64,000 nt of DNA from Dysgonomonas mossii DSM 22836 (GCF_000213575.1 NZ_GL892006.1:206614-270613), one strand, 5' to 3'; counted from the first letter of the stretch, positions 35,816 to 46,733 are shown. The notes: generated from the sequence alone by a model not told the origin. Numbers and translations are program-made.

Positions 35816-38152
35816 ATGCAGAAAAATTTAGTTATTGTTGAGTCTCCGGCGAAAGCCAAAACTATCGAGAAATTTTTAGGGAAAGATTTTAAAGTTATGT
35901 CTAGTTACGGACATATTAGAGACCTAAAGAAAAAAGATTTAGGCATAGACCTGGAGAACAATTATACTCCCATATATGAAATACCCTCCGACAAAAAGAA
36001 AGTTGTCGATGAATTGAAAAAAGCGGCAAAAGAAGCAGACCTTGTATGGCTTGCTTCCGATGAAGACCGTGAGGGAGAAGCTATATCATGGCATCTGTAT
36101 AAGACGTTAAAGCTTGAAGAGAATAAAACAAAAAGAATTGCTTTTCACGAAATTACGAAAGATGCAATTCTGAACGCAATAGAAAATCCCCGAACAATAG
36201 ACATCAATCTGGTAGATGCGCAACAAGCACGTCGCGTACTAGACCGCATTGTAGGGTTCGAATTGTCGCCCGTACTATGGCGCAAAGTAAAGCCGGCACT
36301 ATCAGCAGGGCGTGTTCAGTCGGTAGCTGTAAGACTGATTGTTGAGCGTGAACGAGAGATACAACAGTTCAAAACGGAAGCATCATATCGAGTGATTGCC
36401 ATTTTCACAAAAGAAGACAATGGCTCTCAGTACGAAATCAAAACAGAACTAAGCAAGCGACTTAAAACCAAGCAAGAAGCTCTAAACCTTCTTGAAAAAC
36501 TTAAAGAGGCAAGCTTCAAAGTAGAAGAAGTAGAGACGAGGCCGATGAAAAAATCTCCGGCAGCTCCCTTTACTACTTCAACCTTACAACAGGAAGCATC
36601 TCGCAAACTAGGTTTTCCGGTTTCGTTGACAATGATGGTTGCTCAGAAATTATACGAATCGGGAAAAATTACTTATATGCGTACCGATTCGGTTAATTTG
36701 TCCAGTTTGGCAATTAACACTACAAAAAACGAGATTGAATCTGAATATGGTAAGCAGTATTCAAAAGTTCGCCATTTTTCAACAAAATCGAAAGGAGCGC
36801 AAGAGGCACATGAGGCCATCCGTCCTACATATATAAATGAACACTCAATATCTGGTACTGCACAAGAGAAGAAGCTGTACGACCTGATATGGAAAAGGAC
36901 TATTGCATCTCAAATGGCTGATGCCGAATTAGAAAAGACCACAGTGACAGTTAGTATCTCTAACGAAAAAAACATGAAATTTTCGGCCGTTGGAGAAGTT
37001 ATCAAGTTTGACGGATTCTTACATGTGTATCTTGAAGGTACTGATGATGAAATTATAGATAATGAAACCAGTTTGCTTCCTCCTGTAAAAGTTCAGGATG
37101 CGCTGCAAATGAAAGAGGCAACAGCCACAGAGCGATTTACACAGCGTCCTAGTCGCTATAGTGAAGCATCGCTTGTTCGCAAGCTGGAAGAGCTTGGTAT
37201 AGGTCGTCCGTCTACTTATGCTCCAACTATCTCTACAATACAGAATCGTGAGTATGTAGAAAAGTCGAATATAGAAGGAACAGAGCGTCAGTATAATATC
37301 CTATCGCTCAAAAAAGAAAAAATTACGGATGTACAGAAAACTGAAATCACAGGTACAGATAAAGGCAAGCTTATCCCTACTGATACAGGAGTGGTTGTAA
37401 ATGATTTCCTTATCGAATATTTTCCGGGAATATTAGACTATAATTTTACTGCCAATATAGAAAAAGAATTTGACCAGATCGCCGAAGGTGAAGAAAACTG
37501 GACAAAACTTATAGATAAATTTTACAAAGTATTTCATCCTATTGTAGAATCTGCAACAAATACTCAAACAGATCACAAGGTAGGTGAACGCATACTGGGT
37601 GTTGATCCAAAATCGGGACGTCAGGTATCTGTAAAGATCGGACGTTTCGGGCCAATGGTACAAATTGGCGTTCAGGAAGAAGAAGAAAAACCTCAGTTTG
37701 CAGGATTACAAAAAACACAATCTATTACAACGATAACACTAGAAGAAGCTTTGAAATTATTCGAGCTACCTCGTTCGGTTGGAGAGTTTGAAGAGAAGGA
37801 TGTTAGCGTTGGTACAGGAAGATTTGGTCCGTATATAAAACATAACGGAAAGTTTATATCTTTGCCTAAAGGATATGATCCTTACAGTGTTGATTTAGAT
37901 AGTGCGATTTCTTTGATTGAAGACAAGCGCAAAAAAGACGCTGAAAAGATAATAAAGACTTTTACAGAGGACGCAGATTTGCAAATATTAAATGGCCGAT
38001 ACGGTCCATATATTGCGTATCAAAAAACAAACTATAAAATTCCGAAAGGTACAGTGCCTGCTGATCTAGATTTTGACGCAGCAATGAAAATAGTGAAGGC
38101 AACCGGAGAGAAACCTGCTACTAAAACAAAAGCAAAATCGAAGAAGAAGTAG
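35816..38152 (+). CDS. topA: DNA topoisomerase I
   Basis: Type IA topoisomerase that relaxes negative supercoils, 778 residues. The Toprim domain begins NLVIVESPAKAKTIEKFLG and carries DEDREGEAI; the catalytic tyrosine is Tyr287 in ITYMRTDSVNLS; EAHEAIRPT follows. The C-terminus has no zinc-finger Cys motifs but three repeats with GRFGPMV, GRFGPYIKHNGKF and GRYGPYIAYQ, the alternative C-terminal repeat type common in Bacteroidetes, ending in a basic KAKSKKK tail. The gene is followed after 35 nt by a sugar transferase gene. Confidence 0.97.
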   Translation: MQKNLVIVESPAKAKTIEKFLGKDFKVMSSYGHIRDLKKKDLGIDLENNYTPIYEIPSDKKKVVDELKKAAKEADLVWLASDEDREGEAISWHLYKTLKLEENKTKRIAFHEITKDAILNAIENPRTIDINLVDAQQARRVLDRIVGFELSPVLWRKVKPALSAGRVQSVAVRLIVEREREIQQFKTEASYRVIAIFTKEDNGSQYEIKTELSKRLKTKQEALNLLEKLKEASFKVEEVETRPMKKSPAAPFTTSTLQQEASRKLGFPVSLTMMVAQKLYESGKITYMRTDSVNLSSLAINTTKNEIESEYGKQYSKVRHFSTKSKGAQEAHEAIRPTYINEHSISGTAQEKKLYDLIWKRTIASQMADAELEKTTVTVSISNEKNMKFSAVGEVIKFDGFLHVYLEGTDDEIIDNETSLLPPVKVQDALQMKEATATERFTQRPSRYSEASLVRKLEELGIGRPSTYAPTISTIQNREYVEKSNIEGTERQYNILSLKKEKITDVQKTEITGTDKGKLIPTDTGVVVNDFLIEYFPGILDYNFTANIEKEFDQIAEGEENWTKLIDKFYKVFHPIVESATNTQTDHKVGERILGVDPKSGRQVSVKIGRFGPMVQIGVQEEEEKPQFAGLQKTQSITTITLEEALKLFELPRSVGEFEEKDVSVGTGRFGPYIKHNGKFISLPKGYDPYSVDLDSAISLIEDKRKKDAEKIIKTFTEDADLQILNGRYGPYIAYQKTNYKIPKGTVPADLDFDAAMKIVKATGEKPATKTKAKSKKK

Positions 38153-38187
38153 CATTTTTTCCTTGAAAAAATATTATATTCAGTTGA

Positions 38188-39567
38188 ATGAATAGATTTT
38201 TGGAAAAAATATTTGGATACAGGGGATTAAAGATATTAATACCTTTGTTGGATTTAGCCATCGTATATGGTTCGATAATTTGGTCTTTTTACATTTTTAA
38301 AGATAGCCTTGACAACTTCTCCGAAAACTGGTTTTCATTTGTTGCTATTTGGCCCTACATAGGTATTTGCTATCTAATCTTAAGCCATATATTTGAATTA
38401 GATAAACCTAAAGATTTTTCTTTTTTGGGTATAGGGTACACCATATTTTTGGTTATAGTCTCCCTACTGTTTTGTACTATGGCTATAAGTTTCCTCGCCA
38501 GAGAATTTGCTTTCCCCCGAAGTATCCTTCTTACTGCCTATGCCATGCAGATCGTAGTAATCACGTTTTGGCACTTCTTTGCCAATAGAATGCACTTCCG
38601 CCTGAATAAAGGAAAATCGGTACTCGTTATTGGCTATGAGAAGTCGCAACCTCTAGCATACAAATTACTAGAGGCGAAAGGAATATGGTCTAATCTGAAA
38701 CATGTTTGCTCTCCCGATCATCTTAATTTATATAATTATATCAACGAATGTGATATAACGTTCATTACCGAAGATGTTTCCGAAGAGCGGAAACAACATA
38801 TTATCTTATATTGCATAGAGCGTAACCGTACGGTATTATACCAGCCTAAAAATTCGGAAATACTCCAATTTAATGCGAACTTCCTGCAAATAGACGATTC
38901 ACCAGTTTTGGATGTCAGGGAGTTAGGACTGGGACAAAGTAATGAAATTTTCAAGCGGCTGACAGATGTCTTCTTAGGAATCTTGGGGTTGATTGTTTTA
39001 TCTATTCCATTCATATTTGTCTATTTGACTTTAAAAATAGGTGGAGGATCAGCATTTTATGCGCAAGAACGTATAACGCGTGACAATAAAATTTTCAAGA
39101 TATATAAATTTCGGACAATGATCGAAAATGCAGAAGCTGTTTCGGGCCCTGTATTAGCCCAAGATGTTGACTGTCGGATAACAAAACTCGGGCACTTCTT
39201 ACGTGCTACCAGATTGGACGAAATACCTCAGATTTACAATATACTCATAGGTGACATGAGCATAGTAGGCCCACGCCCTGAACGACCATTCTTTGTAGAA
39301 CAGTTCTGTACCGAGATGCCTGAATACAACTTGCGTCATAGGGTTAAAGCAGGTCTTACAGGTTTGGCACAAGTACAGGGAAAGTATAATACATCGGTAA
39401 GGGATAAACTAAAATATGATCTGCTGTATATCAACGGCTATTCGTATGCTTTAGACATAAAACTGATCATGCAAACACTGAATATACTCCTTAGAAAAAG
39501 TAGTACAGAAGGTGTAAAATCTGTCAGTGAGATTGAAAAGGAAGTTGAAGAATTGACTCGCCGCTAA
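38188..39567 (+). CDS. Polyprenyl-phosphate sugar-1-phosphate transferase
   Basis: A 459-residue WcaJ/WbaP-like initiating transferase that loads the first sugar phosphate on undecaprenyl phosphate for exopolysaccharide. The N-terminal half has four membrane helices (about 15-135) and a Rossmann-like soluble region (about 145-240; KSVLVIGYEKSQPLAYKLL). The C-terminal catalytic domain (about 258-455) has a membrane re-entrant helix, KIYKFRTM, LRATRLDEIPQIYNILIGDMSIVGPRPERP, and PGLTGLAQ-like KAGLTGLAQVQGKYN. The sugar is not predictable. It may work with the flippase and glycosyltransferase at 21-23 kb, but this is only inference. Confidence 0.93.
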   Translation: MNRFLEKIFGYRGLKILIPLLDLAIVYGSIIWSFYIFKDSLDNFSENWFSFVAIWPYIGICYLILSHIFELDKPKDFSFLGIGYTIFLVIVSLLFCTMAISFLAREFAFPRSILLTAYAMQIVVITFWHFFANRMHFRLNKGKSVLVIGYEKSQPLAYKLLEAKGIWSNLKHVCSPDHLNLYNYINECDITFITEDVSEERKQHIILYCIERNRTVLYQPKNSEILQFNANFLQIDDSPVLDVRELGLGQSNEIFKRLTDVFLGILGLIVLSIPFIFVYLTLKIGGGSAFYAQERITRDNKIFKIYKFRTMIENAEAVSGPVLAQDVDCRITKLGHFLRATRLDEIPQIYNILIGDMSIVGPRPERPFFVEQFCTEMPEYNLRHRVKAGLTGLAQVQGKYNTSVRDKLKYDLLYINGYSYALDIKLIMQTLNILLRKSSTEGVKSVSEIEKEVEELTRR

Positions 39568-39628
39568 TTTATATATCCGGAGAGTAGAATCAATTAATAA
39601 AATAAGAATTTATAAATCATATTGACTT

Positions 39629-40177
39629 ATGAATAATTTTCAAGATTTGGTAACAAATCGTCGGAGTATTCGTAAATTTACAGATGAACCATTGAAGCCT
39701 CAGCAGGTAGAGACTATTCTCAAGGCGGGGCTAAAGTCACCTTCATCAAAAAGTAAAAATCCTTGGCAGTTTCTATTAGTTGAGGATAAAGAAATGCTAA
39801 GAAAGCTGTCGCTATGCAAAAAGTCGGGTAGTAAACCGATAGAAGGTTGTGCTTTAGCTATTGTAGTTATGGCAGATCCATTAACAAGCGATGTGTGGAT
39901 AGAAGATGCGTCTATCGCTTCCATTATGATGCAGCTACAAGCCGAAGACTTGGGGTTGGGTAGCTGTTGGATACAAATCAGAGAGCGATATACAGAAGAA
40001 GAGGAAGCTTCTAATGACTATATCAAGAGCTTGTTTGATATACCGATACAGCTGCAGGTTCTTTCCGTTATAGTATTTGGCAATAAAGCGCAAGAGCGTT
40101 CCCCTATCGACGAAGAAAAGTTACAATGGGAGAAAGTGCATATCGGAAATTTTAATATAAATCAAATAATAGAATAG
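39629..40177 (+). CDS. Nitroreductase-family flavoprotein
   Basis: A 182-residue FMN-dependent oxidoreductase. The family opening VTNRRSIRKFTDEPL (FMN phosphate contact) is followed by SPSSKSKNPWQFLLVEDKE, ASIASIMMQLQAEDLGLGSCWIQIR, and VLSVIVFGNKAQERSP. Small single-domain members reduce nitro compounds, quinones or dihydropteridines; the substrate here is unknown. It heads a compact run of genes with gaps of 6, -1, -1 and 17 nt leading to era. Confidence 0.9.
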   Translation: MNNFQDLVTNRRSIRKFTDEPLKPQQVETILKAGLKSPSSKSKNPWQFLLVEDKEMLRKLSLCKKSGSKPIEGCALAIVVMADPLTSDVWIEDASIASIMMQLQAEDLGLGSCWIQIRERYTEEEEASNDYIKSLFDIPIQLQVLSVIVFGNKAQERSPIDEEKLQWEKVHIGNFNINQIIE

Positions 40178-40183
40178 CTACTT

Positions 40184-40522
40184 ATGGCAACTAATAATAG
40201 CAAGTCAAACGACCGTTTGTCCTATGGGATAACCATACTTATCTTCGGTATTTTATTTATGCTGGACAAGTTAGACGTATTAAGTAAAATTCCTTATGCT
40301 GATAGACTGATAGGAGTAGGTTCTTTTTTGCTTATAGCAGGGATTGTGTTCTTATTCACTCAGCCTAAGAGAGTTTTAGGTTGGATATTCCTAGGTATAG
40401 GAGTATTGCTTAATGCTGATACGTTCTTTGGTTGGATGCATAATTATTCTAATCTTATTGTTCCGGGCTTATTAATCGTTGCCGGAGTGGCAATGGTATT
40501 GAGTGCCAAAAAGAAGAACTAA
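40184..40522 (+). CDS. Small integral membrane protein (LiaF-TM-like)
   Basis: A 112-residue protein with four hydrophobic helices (about 12-28, 43-61, 64-79 and 90-105) and little else, ending in AKKKN. The pattern resembles LiaF transmembrane-type/DUF5668 domains found in envelope-stress proteins, but there is no C-terminal extracellular domain. It lies 6 nt after the nitroreductase gene, and its stop overlaps the next start by 1 nt. Confidence 0.72.
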   Translation: MATNNSKSNDRLSYGITILIFGILFMLDKLDVLSKIPYADRLIGVGSFLLIAGIVFLFTQPKRVLGWIFLGIGVLLNADTFFGWMHNYSNLIVPGLLIVAGVAMVLSAKKKN

Positions 40523-41292
40523 TGAAAGTAGTATTGATAGGAGCAGGAAATGTTGCTACGCAATTCGCTAAGGAGCTGTACAGCAAATCTTTTGATATTG
40601 TACAAGTCTATAGCCGAACATTCGTTTCTGCATCCGCTTTAGCCAAGGAAGTGGATGCTGCACCTATTACAGATATAACATCAGCCGTGGATGATGCTGA
40701 CTTATATATATTTTCTGTAAAAGATTCTGTTTTAGAAGAATTGATTGCTAGTCTTCCGTCAAATAATGGCTTATGGGTACATACCGCAGGTAGTATGTCT
40801 ATAGATGTCTTTAAAGGACACGCTTCCCGGTATGGAGTAGTATATCCGTTTCAGACGTTTAGTAAAGATAGAAAAGTTGACTGGGCTGATATTCCAATAT
40901 TTCTGGAGGCTTCGGATGATCAATCATTAGAGCAACTAAAAAGCATAGCATCCCAGTTGTCAACCAAAATAGAAGAATTATCGACAGAAGAGCGAAAGTA
41001 TCTTCACCTTACAGGAGTATTTGCTTGCAACTTTACGAATCATATGTACACCTTATCGAAACAAGTTTTGGCTAAAATAAACTTGCCGTTCGATATCGCC
41101 TTGCCGTTGATTGACGAAACAGCATCGAAGGTACATTCTTTATCTCCCGAAGATGCTCAAACAGGTCCGGCTGTGCGCTTTGATGAAAATGTGATGGAGA
41201 AGCATTTGTCGCTGATTGATGATAATAAAGTAAAACAAATTTATAAACTGATGAGCGAAAGTATTCATCGGTTTGGTAAAAAAGGTATATAA
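40522..41292 (+). CDS. DUF2520/Rossmann NAD(P)-binding protein
   Basis: A 256-residue putative oxidoreductase. The N-terminal Rossmann fold has KVVLIGAGNVATQFAKEL (GxGxxA). The middle includes IFSVKDSVLEELI and HTAGSMSIDVFKGHA, and the C-terminal DUF2520 helical domain (about 130-250) includes HLTGVFACNFTNHMY and LSPEDAQTGPAVR. It is related to pyrroline-5-carboxylate reductase and ketopantoate reductase folds, with unknown substrate. It overlaps by 1 nt with genes on both sides; the following kdsC-like gene is a common neighbour in Bacteroidetes, from memory. Confidence 0.88.
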   Translation: MKVVLIGAGNVATQFAKELYSKSFDIVQVYSRTFVSASALAKEVDAAPITDITSAVDDADLYIFSVKDSVLEELIASLPSNNGLWVHTAGSMSIDVFKGHASRYGVVYPFQTFSKDRKVDWADIPIFLEASDDQSLEQLKSIASQLSTKIEELSTEERKYLHLTGVFACNFTNHMYTLSKQVLAKINLPFDIALPLIDETASKVHSLSPEDAQTGPAVRFDENVMEKHLSLIDDNKVKQIYKLMSESIHRFGKKGI

Positions 41293-41825
41293 TGAGTACA
41301 ATAAATTACGATCTGAAGAAAATAAAAGCATTTATATTTGATGTTGATGGTGTTTTATCTCCCGATTCAATACCTTTGTCTTCAGATGGGTCACCTGTAA
41401 GAATGGTAAATATAAAAGATGGATATGCTATCAATCTTGCAGTAAAAGCCGGCTATAGTGTGGCCATTATCACAGGAGCAGATACAGATAATATCCGTCT
41501 TCGCTTCAACAGGTTGGGAGTTAATGACATTTACCTCAAATCGAGAGTTAAAATAAATGACCTCAACGACTATATGAAAAAAACAGGCTATAAAGCCGAA
41601 GAGATAATATATGCAGGCGACGACTTGCCAGACTATCAGGTAATGCAGGCTGTTGGGCTGGCTGTAGCCCCGGCAAACGCTGCGCCTGAGATAAAAAGTG
41701 TAGCCCAATATATTTCGCATAAAAATGGAGGAGATGGTGTTGCCCGTGATGTGATAGAGCAAGTGATGAAGGCGCAAGGTAAATGGATGACACCCGAAAT
41801 GCTAAGTTCGACAGCCGTATTCTAA
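41292..41825 (+). CDS. kdsC: KdsC-like HAD phosphatase
   Basis: A 177-residue small HAD phosphatase likely to remove phosphate from Kdo-8-phosphate during lipopolysaccharide core synthesis. Nucleophile Asp17 and acid Asp19 lie in FIFDVDGVLSPD; motif 2 is ITGAD and motif 4 is AGDDLPDYQVM. There is no cap domain, as in KdsC. The kdsA, kdsB and kdsD partners are not in the window, so the substrate is inferred from family likeness. Related cap-less HAD phosphatases of nonulosonate pathways cannot be ruled out. Confidence 0.85.
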   Translation: MSTINYDLKKIKAFIFDVDGVLSPDSIPLSSDGSPVRMVNIKDGYAINLAVKAGYSVAIITGADTDNIRLRFNRLGVNDIYLKSRVKINDLNDYMKKTGYKAEEIIYAGDDLPDYQVMQAVGLAVAPANAAPEIKSVAQYISHKNGGDGVARDVIEQVMKAQGKWMTPEMLSSTAVF

Positions 41826-41842
41826 AAACATAAAAAATAAAA

Positions 41843-42724
41843 ATGCATAAATCAGGATTTGTAAATATAGTAGGCAACCCCAATGTAGGTAAATCAACGT
41901 TGATGAACCTGTTGGTAGGTGAAAAAGTATCAATTATTACTTCTAAGGCTCAGACCACTCGTCATCGTATTTTAGGTATAGTGAATACCGATGAATATCA
42001 GATTGTATATTCTGATACTCCGGGTGTTTTGCGTCCCAATTACAAGTTGCAGGAGTCGATGCTTAACTTCTCAGAATCGGCATTAAGTGATGCTGATGTC
42101 TTACTATATATGACTGATGTTGTCGAAAAAATAGACAAAAACGAAGAGTTTCTAAAGAAAGTACAGGGTGTACAAGCACCTGTTTTACTTTTGATTAATA
42201 AAATAGATCAAACAAATCAAAAAGAATTGGAAGCCTTGGTCTTGAGGTGGAAAGAACTGCTTCCGAATGCAGAAATATATCCAATTTCGGCACTGAACAA
42301 GTTTAATGCAGATGTGGTCAAGAAACGCATCATAGACCTTATTCCCGAATCACCGCCCTATTTCGAGAAAGATGCATTAACCGATCGCCCTGCCCGATTC
42401 TTTGTAACAGAGATTATTCGTGAAAAAATACTTCTTTATTACCAGAAAGAAATTCCATATTCGGTAGAAGTCGTTGTTGAAGAGTTTAAAGAAGAAAAAG
42501 ATATAATAAACATAAGAGCTCTTATCATTGTAGAGCGTGACACGCAAAAAGGAATTGTTATCGGACATCAGGGTGCAGCCTTGAAGAAACTGGGAACAAT
42601 GGCTCGGAAAGATATTGAGCGATTTTTTGATAAAAAAGTATTCTTGCAAATATTCGTCAAGGTAGAAAAAGATTGGCGAAGCAGGGATAACATACTTCGC
42701 CAATTCGGATATCGTTTAGATTGA
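41843..42724 (+). CDS. era: Era GTPase
   Basis: Essential GTPase that helps mature the 30S subunit by binding 16S rRNA near its 3' end. The 293-residue protein has G1 GNPNVGKST (11-19), a G2 region with TTRHRI, G3 DTPG, G4 NKID and G5 SALN, followed by the C-terminal KH RNA-binding domain (about 200-285; VIGHQGAALKKLGTMARKDIERFF). Its stop lies 4 nt from the convergent aroA stop, with no room for a terminator. Confidence 0.97.
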   Translation: MHKSGFVNIVGNPNVGKSTLMNLLVGEKVSIITSKAQTTRHRILGIVNTDEYQIVYSDTPGVLRPNYKLQESMLNFSESALSDADVLLYMTDVVEKIDKNEEFLKKVQGVQAPVLLLINKIDQTNQKELEALVLRWKELLPNAEIYPISALNKFNADVVKKRIIDLIPESPPYFEKDALTDRPARFFVTEIIREKILLYYQKEIPYSVEVVVEEFKEEKDIINIRALIIVERDTQKGIVIGHQGAALKKLGTMARKDIERFFDKKVFLQIFVKVEKDWRSRDNILRQFGYRLD

Positions 42725-42728
42725 TATA

Positions 42729-43952
42729 TTATTTCTCCTCTATGGTAAATCCTACAGTTTTCAGGTCATTCCAATAATTTGGATATGACTTGGTAACTAC
42801 ATTCGGGTGAGCCATATTGATATGATCTATCTTTATTGCAGCCGGAGCGAAAGCCATCGCCATACGATGATCTTCGTATGTGTGGATAACAGCTTCTGTT
42901 TCTGGCTCGCATCTTTCACCATTCCATTCGAGAATACTGTTTTGACTGTCATAAATAAGATATCCCAGTTTTTTCATTTCAGCTTTTAATGCTTCTATGC
43001 GGTCTGTTTCTTTTATCTTTAGGCTTTGCAATCCTGTAAACATAAAAGGAATATTCATCATACAACAAGTTACAACAAAGGTTTGTGCCAAATCGGGCTC
43101 ATTCACAAAATTATGGAACATCTTCTTTGTTATCCTATCCGATTTAGTCAATATAACCCCGTTTTCAGTGAATTCGGTATTAACACCTAAATCCAAAAAT
43201 AGCTCGGATACTTTAGAGTCGCCTTGCATACTTTCTTTAAACAATCCTTTCAGTTCTATATGCGCATTGTCTGTTAACGCTGCCATTTCGTACCAATATG
43301 AAGCAGCAGACCAATCAGACTCTACTACATAATGAGTAGGCCTGTATTCTTGTGGATGGATACGGATTATTTTATCTTCCCAGTGTGCTTTTACTCCAAA
43401 CTGAGACATCATACCCAATGTCATTTTTATATACGGGATGGATATAATATCGCCTTCCAAATGGATTGTCAACCCTTTACTCATTGTGGGAGCAATCATC
43501 AGAAGTGCCGATATAAATTGAGAACTAACATCTCCCGACAAATATATGTCTCCTCCATCCAATGCTGTACCCCTTATTTTTAGCGGAGGATATCCAATAT
43601 TGGCAATATATGATATGCGGGCTCCCAATGAGGTCAGAGCTTCTACTAGAATATTAATAGGACGTTCCTGCATACGCTCTGTACCTGTTATTATCCATTC
43701 TCCGGGTGTTATAGCTAACAGTGCAGTAAGGAAACGCATCGATGTGCCGGCAGCCTTTACATCAATCAGGCTGCTGCCTGAACGGAAGGCTTCTATCATA
43801 ACTTGCGTATCATCACAGTCGGAAAGATTTTCCAGGGTTGAGGCATTTAAGCTCAGACCGTTCAGAATAAGAGCTCTGTTGCTTATGCTTTTAGATGCAG
43901 GCAGTGCTATTGTTGAATTTATGGCCTTTGGAGCCATTATTTTATATTGCAT
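42729..43952 (-). CDS. aroA: 3-phosphoshikimate 1-carboxyvinyltransferase (EPSP synthase)
   Basis: Joins shikimate-3-phosphate and PEP to EPSP in aromatic amino acid synthesis. The 407-residue protein has LPASKSISNRALIL, the PEP-binding loop region AAGTSMRFLTALLA, GDVSSQFISALLMIAP, ESDWSAASYWYEM, and KETDRIEALKAEMKKLG with the catalytic acidic residues, plus DHRMAMAFAP. It is slightly shorter than E. coli AroA (427), as is usual in Bacteroidetes. It faces era convergently. The pathway's aroB is at 30833-31888. Confidence 0.97.
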   Translation of the reverse strand: MQYKIMAPKAINSTIALPASKSISNRALILNGLSLNASTLENLSDCDDTQVMIEAFRSGSSLIDVKAAGTSMRFLTALLAITPGEWIITGTERMQERPINILVEALTSLGARISYIANIGYPPLKIRGTALDGGDIYLSGDVSSQFISALLMIAPTMSKGLTIHLEGDIISIPYIKMTLGMMSQFGVKAHWEDKIIRIHPQEYRPTHYVVESDWSAASYWYEMAALTDNAHIELKGLFKESMQGDSKVSELFLDLGVNTEFTENGVILTKSDRITKKMFHNFVNEPDLAQTFVVTCCMMNIPFMFTGLQSLKIKETDRIEALKAEMKKLGYLIYDSQNSILEWNGERCEPETEAVIHTYEDHRMAMAFAPAAIKIDHINMAHPNVVTKSYPNYWNDLKTVGFTIEEK

Positions 43953-44093
43953 GATATAATTATTTATCTATACGAAATTAAAGTAAAAACCCATAAAGAT
44001 CAAATTTTTAAACATGGATTAAGCATTTTCTACGAATAAAAATATTTTGATTTTTATGAGCTTTTACAATCTATATATTTTATCAGAATGTTA

Positions 44094-46733
44094 TCATCCC
44101 GTGTTTCGCATTCCGGCAGCAATACCCGATATTGTGATCATCAGTGCCAGTTCCAGTTCGGGAGAATGTTCACTGTCTTGTCTCGAACGATGAAGTAATT
44201 CTACCTGCAACAGATTCAACGGATTGGTATATATATTTCGCATTGCAATATTCTCTGCTATATCGGGTAGGCTCTCCATCAAATATTCATCCTGAGATAT
44301 TCTCAATGTAGATTTCATTGCACCCTCTAACTGTGCTCTAAGCCTTTTTCCTAAATCTTGCAACCTGTCTTCCACTAACCTTTCGTCATAATATGCCGAT
44401 ATACGAGGGTCTGCTTTGGCAAATACCATTTCCAACATATTAATCCTTGTTCCGAAGAAAGGCCAATCTTTATACATGGTTTTCAATGTCTCTATCTGGC
44501 CTTCATCTATAACTTGCTGAAGGGCTTCTCCCGCTCCAAGCCATGCCGGAAGCATTAACCTGTTTTGAGTCCATCCAAATATCCAAGGAATAGCACGCAA
44601 ACTTTCAACGCCACCATTGGGACGACGTTTTGCTGGTCGCGAACCTAATGGCAAACGAGCAAGCTCAGCCTCAGGGGTTGCCTGATAAAAATACGGAATA
44701 AAGTCAGGATTTCTGTGTACTGTATCTTGATATATAGTACAAGAAATATCCGACATCTTATTCATAAGATCTCTCCACTCCTGCTTTGGTGCAGGTGGCG
44801 GAAGCAAGTTAGCTTCCAAGATTGCATCAGTATATAAAGCCAGCGTTTTTATAGCCAGGTCGGGTATACCTAATTTGAAGCGGATCATTTCGCCTTGTTC
44901 TGTTACACGCAAACCACCCTTTAATGAACCTGGAGGCTGAGAGAAAAGAGCTACTTTGGCAGGACCTCCACCACGTCCAACAGTGCCTCCACGTCCATGG
45001 AATAAGGTCAGACATACTCCGGCTTCTTGACAGCTCTTGATCAATGCTTCTTGTGCACTGTATTGTGCCCATCCGGCAGCAATAGAGCCTGCGTCCTTAG
45101 CTGAGTCTGAGTAACCGATCATTATCATTTGTTTGCTCTTGATTACACCTCTGTACCAACTAATATTAAACAATTGCTGCATAATACCATTGGCATTATT
45201 GAGGTCATTCAGTGTTTCAAACAATGGCGTTACAGGTAATATATAAGGACACTCAGCTTCTTTCAACAACAAATAAACCGCCAATATATCGGATGGAGTA
45301 CGTGTCATCGATATAATATAAGTAGGTATTACCCCTTCAGGAGTTTCTGCAATAACTTTACATGTTTGCAGCACTTCTTTTGTTTGAGGGCTTGGCTCCC
45401 AATTTTTTGGAAGCAAAGGACGTTTTGAATTTAGCTCTCTGATGAGAAAAGCTTGCTTCTCATCTTCCGACCACGTTTCATAATCTCCCAGTCCTAAATA
45501 ACGGGTAATTTCTGAAATAGTTTCGGTATGAATTGTACTTTCCTGACGAACATCTATTTGAACAAGAGTAAGCCCAAAACATTTAACCCTGCGCATGGTA
45601 TCCAATAGCTTATCATCGGCTATAATATCCATCTTGCAAGCCACCAACGACTTATAAGACTCATGCAAAGGTTCCCACAATTGCTCATTATAGTAAAGAA
45701 TATCCTCGGTAAGCTCAGGATTTTTCCCTGCTATGCGAGCATCAAGGTAAGCTATAGTATTACGAAGCTGTGTACGTAACTTTTTCATTAGCTCACGATA
45801 TGGCTCTTGTACTTCATAGTTCCCTATGTAATTTCTGAATTCGAGCGTACAGGTTGCCATTGACAGTTCCTTCACCAGTATTTCTATATCTGATAAGAAG
45901 AGAGTTGCAGCACGGCGGCGGCTATCGAGTAGTACATCATGTGTAACTTTGGCTGTCACATTAGGATTCCCGTCACGGTCGCCCCCCATCCATGATGAGA
46001 AATGTATAGGACGCGCATCGATCGGAATACGATATGCGAGTGTATTTCTTATTTGCTCGTCCAGTTCACGGATGTAAGCAGGTACAGCAGCCCAAAGGCT
46101 ATTCTCTACTACATCGTATCCCCATTTTGCTTCTTCGTTGGGTGTCGGACGATTCTGACGTATTTCATCAGTATACCAATATTGAGCGATCAGTTGTTTG
46201 AGTCTGCGCAATATTTGTACTTTCTGATGTTCGATCAAATCATCGTGATCCAGTAGCTTAAGGCATTGATCTACTTGATTCAGATTGTTGATCAACGAGC
46301 GTCTATTTATTTCTGTAGGGTGAGCGGTTAAAACCAAATCGATAGATATATCTTCTATTGCTTTGATTATATCGCTATCGCTATAGTTAGCGGCTTTAAG
46401 CTTTTCATATACTGCAGAAAAATTAACCGGATTCTCAGCACCTTGTGCATGGGGAGAGATACTGTTATATTGTTCTGCCGTATTTGTGAGGTTAAGAAAC
46501 TGATTGAAAGAGCGTGCTACAGGCAAGAACTCCTCATCCCTCAGATTTTGCAATGTCTTAACCAACGATTTATGTGCTTCAATGTCACCCGAGTGTGATG
46601 CTTTAGATAGCCTGCGGATTGTTTCTATGAGGTCGACCATATCTTGTCCTTTCGCCTCGTTGATCGTTTTTCCGAGCAAGTGGCCAAGCATCTTGATATT
46701 GTCGTGCATCAAGGATTGTTGCATATTGTTCAT
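44094..46733 (-). CDS. ppc: Phosphoenolpyruvate carboxylase
   Basis: Makes oxaloacetate from PEP and bicarbonate, replenishing the TCA cycle or succinate fermentation. The 879-residue protein has catalytic His138 in LTAHPTE, the second signature [22 protein letters not shown]-type regions and the complete C-terminal MRNTG end that reaches the active site. The length equals E. coli Ppc (883). The upstream neighbour on the same strand is a PEPCK/HprK-like P-loop protein, 145 nt away. No promoter box was clear in the gap. Confidence 0.97.
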   Translation of the reverse strand: MNNMQQSLMHDNIKMLGHLLGKTINEAKGQDMVDLIETIRRLSKASHSGDIEAHKSLVKTLQNLRDEEFLPVARSFNQFLNLTNTAEQYNSISPHAQGAENPVNFSAVYEKLKAANYSDSDIIKAIEDISIDLVLTAHPTEINRRSLINNLNQVDQCLKLLDHDDLIEHQKVQILRRLKQLIAQYWYTDEIRQNRPTPNEEAKWGYDVVENSLWAAVPAYIRELDEQIRNTLAYRIPIDARPIHFSSWMGGDRDGNPNVTAKVTHDVLLDSRRRAATLFLSDIEILVKELSMATCTLEFRNYIGNYEVQEPYRELMKKLRTQLRNTIAYLDARIAGKNPELTEDILYYNEQLWEPLHESYKSLVACKMDIIADDKLLDTMRRVKCFGLTLVQIDVRQESTIHTETISEITRYLGLGDYETWSEDEKQAFLIRELNSKRPLLPKNWEPSPQTKEVLQTCKVIAETPEGVIPTYIISMTRTPSDILAVYLLLKEAECPYILPVTPLFETLNDLNNANGIMQQLFNISWYRGVIKSKQMIMIGYSDSAKDAGSIAAGWAQYSAQEALIKSCQEAGVCLTLFHGRGGTVGRGGGPAKVALFSQPPGSLKGGLRVTEQGEMIRFKLGIPDLAIKTLALYTDAILEANLLPPPAPKQEWRDLMNKMSDISCTIYQDTVHRNPDFIPYFYQATPEAELARLPLGSRPAKRRPNGGVESLRAIPWIFGWTQNRLMLPAWLGAGEALQQVIDEGQIETLKTMYKDWPFFGTRINMLEMVFAKADPRISAYYDERLVEDRLQDLGKRLRAQLEGAMKSTLRISQDEYLMESLPDIAENIAMRNIYTNPLNLLQVELLHRSRQDSEHSPELELALMITISGIAAGMRNTG

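Noticed and set aside
35598-35831. 77-codon plus-strand frame directly after the uncharacterised gene
   Set aside because: It overlaps the topA start, contains the topA -7 box (35730-35737), and its translation is low-complexity with no domain; best read as promoter region.
42807-43959. Chain of plus-strand frames opposite aroA
   Set aside because: Several short frames each antisense to conserved EPSP synthase motifs.
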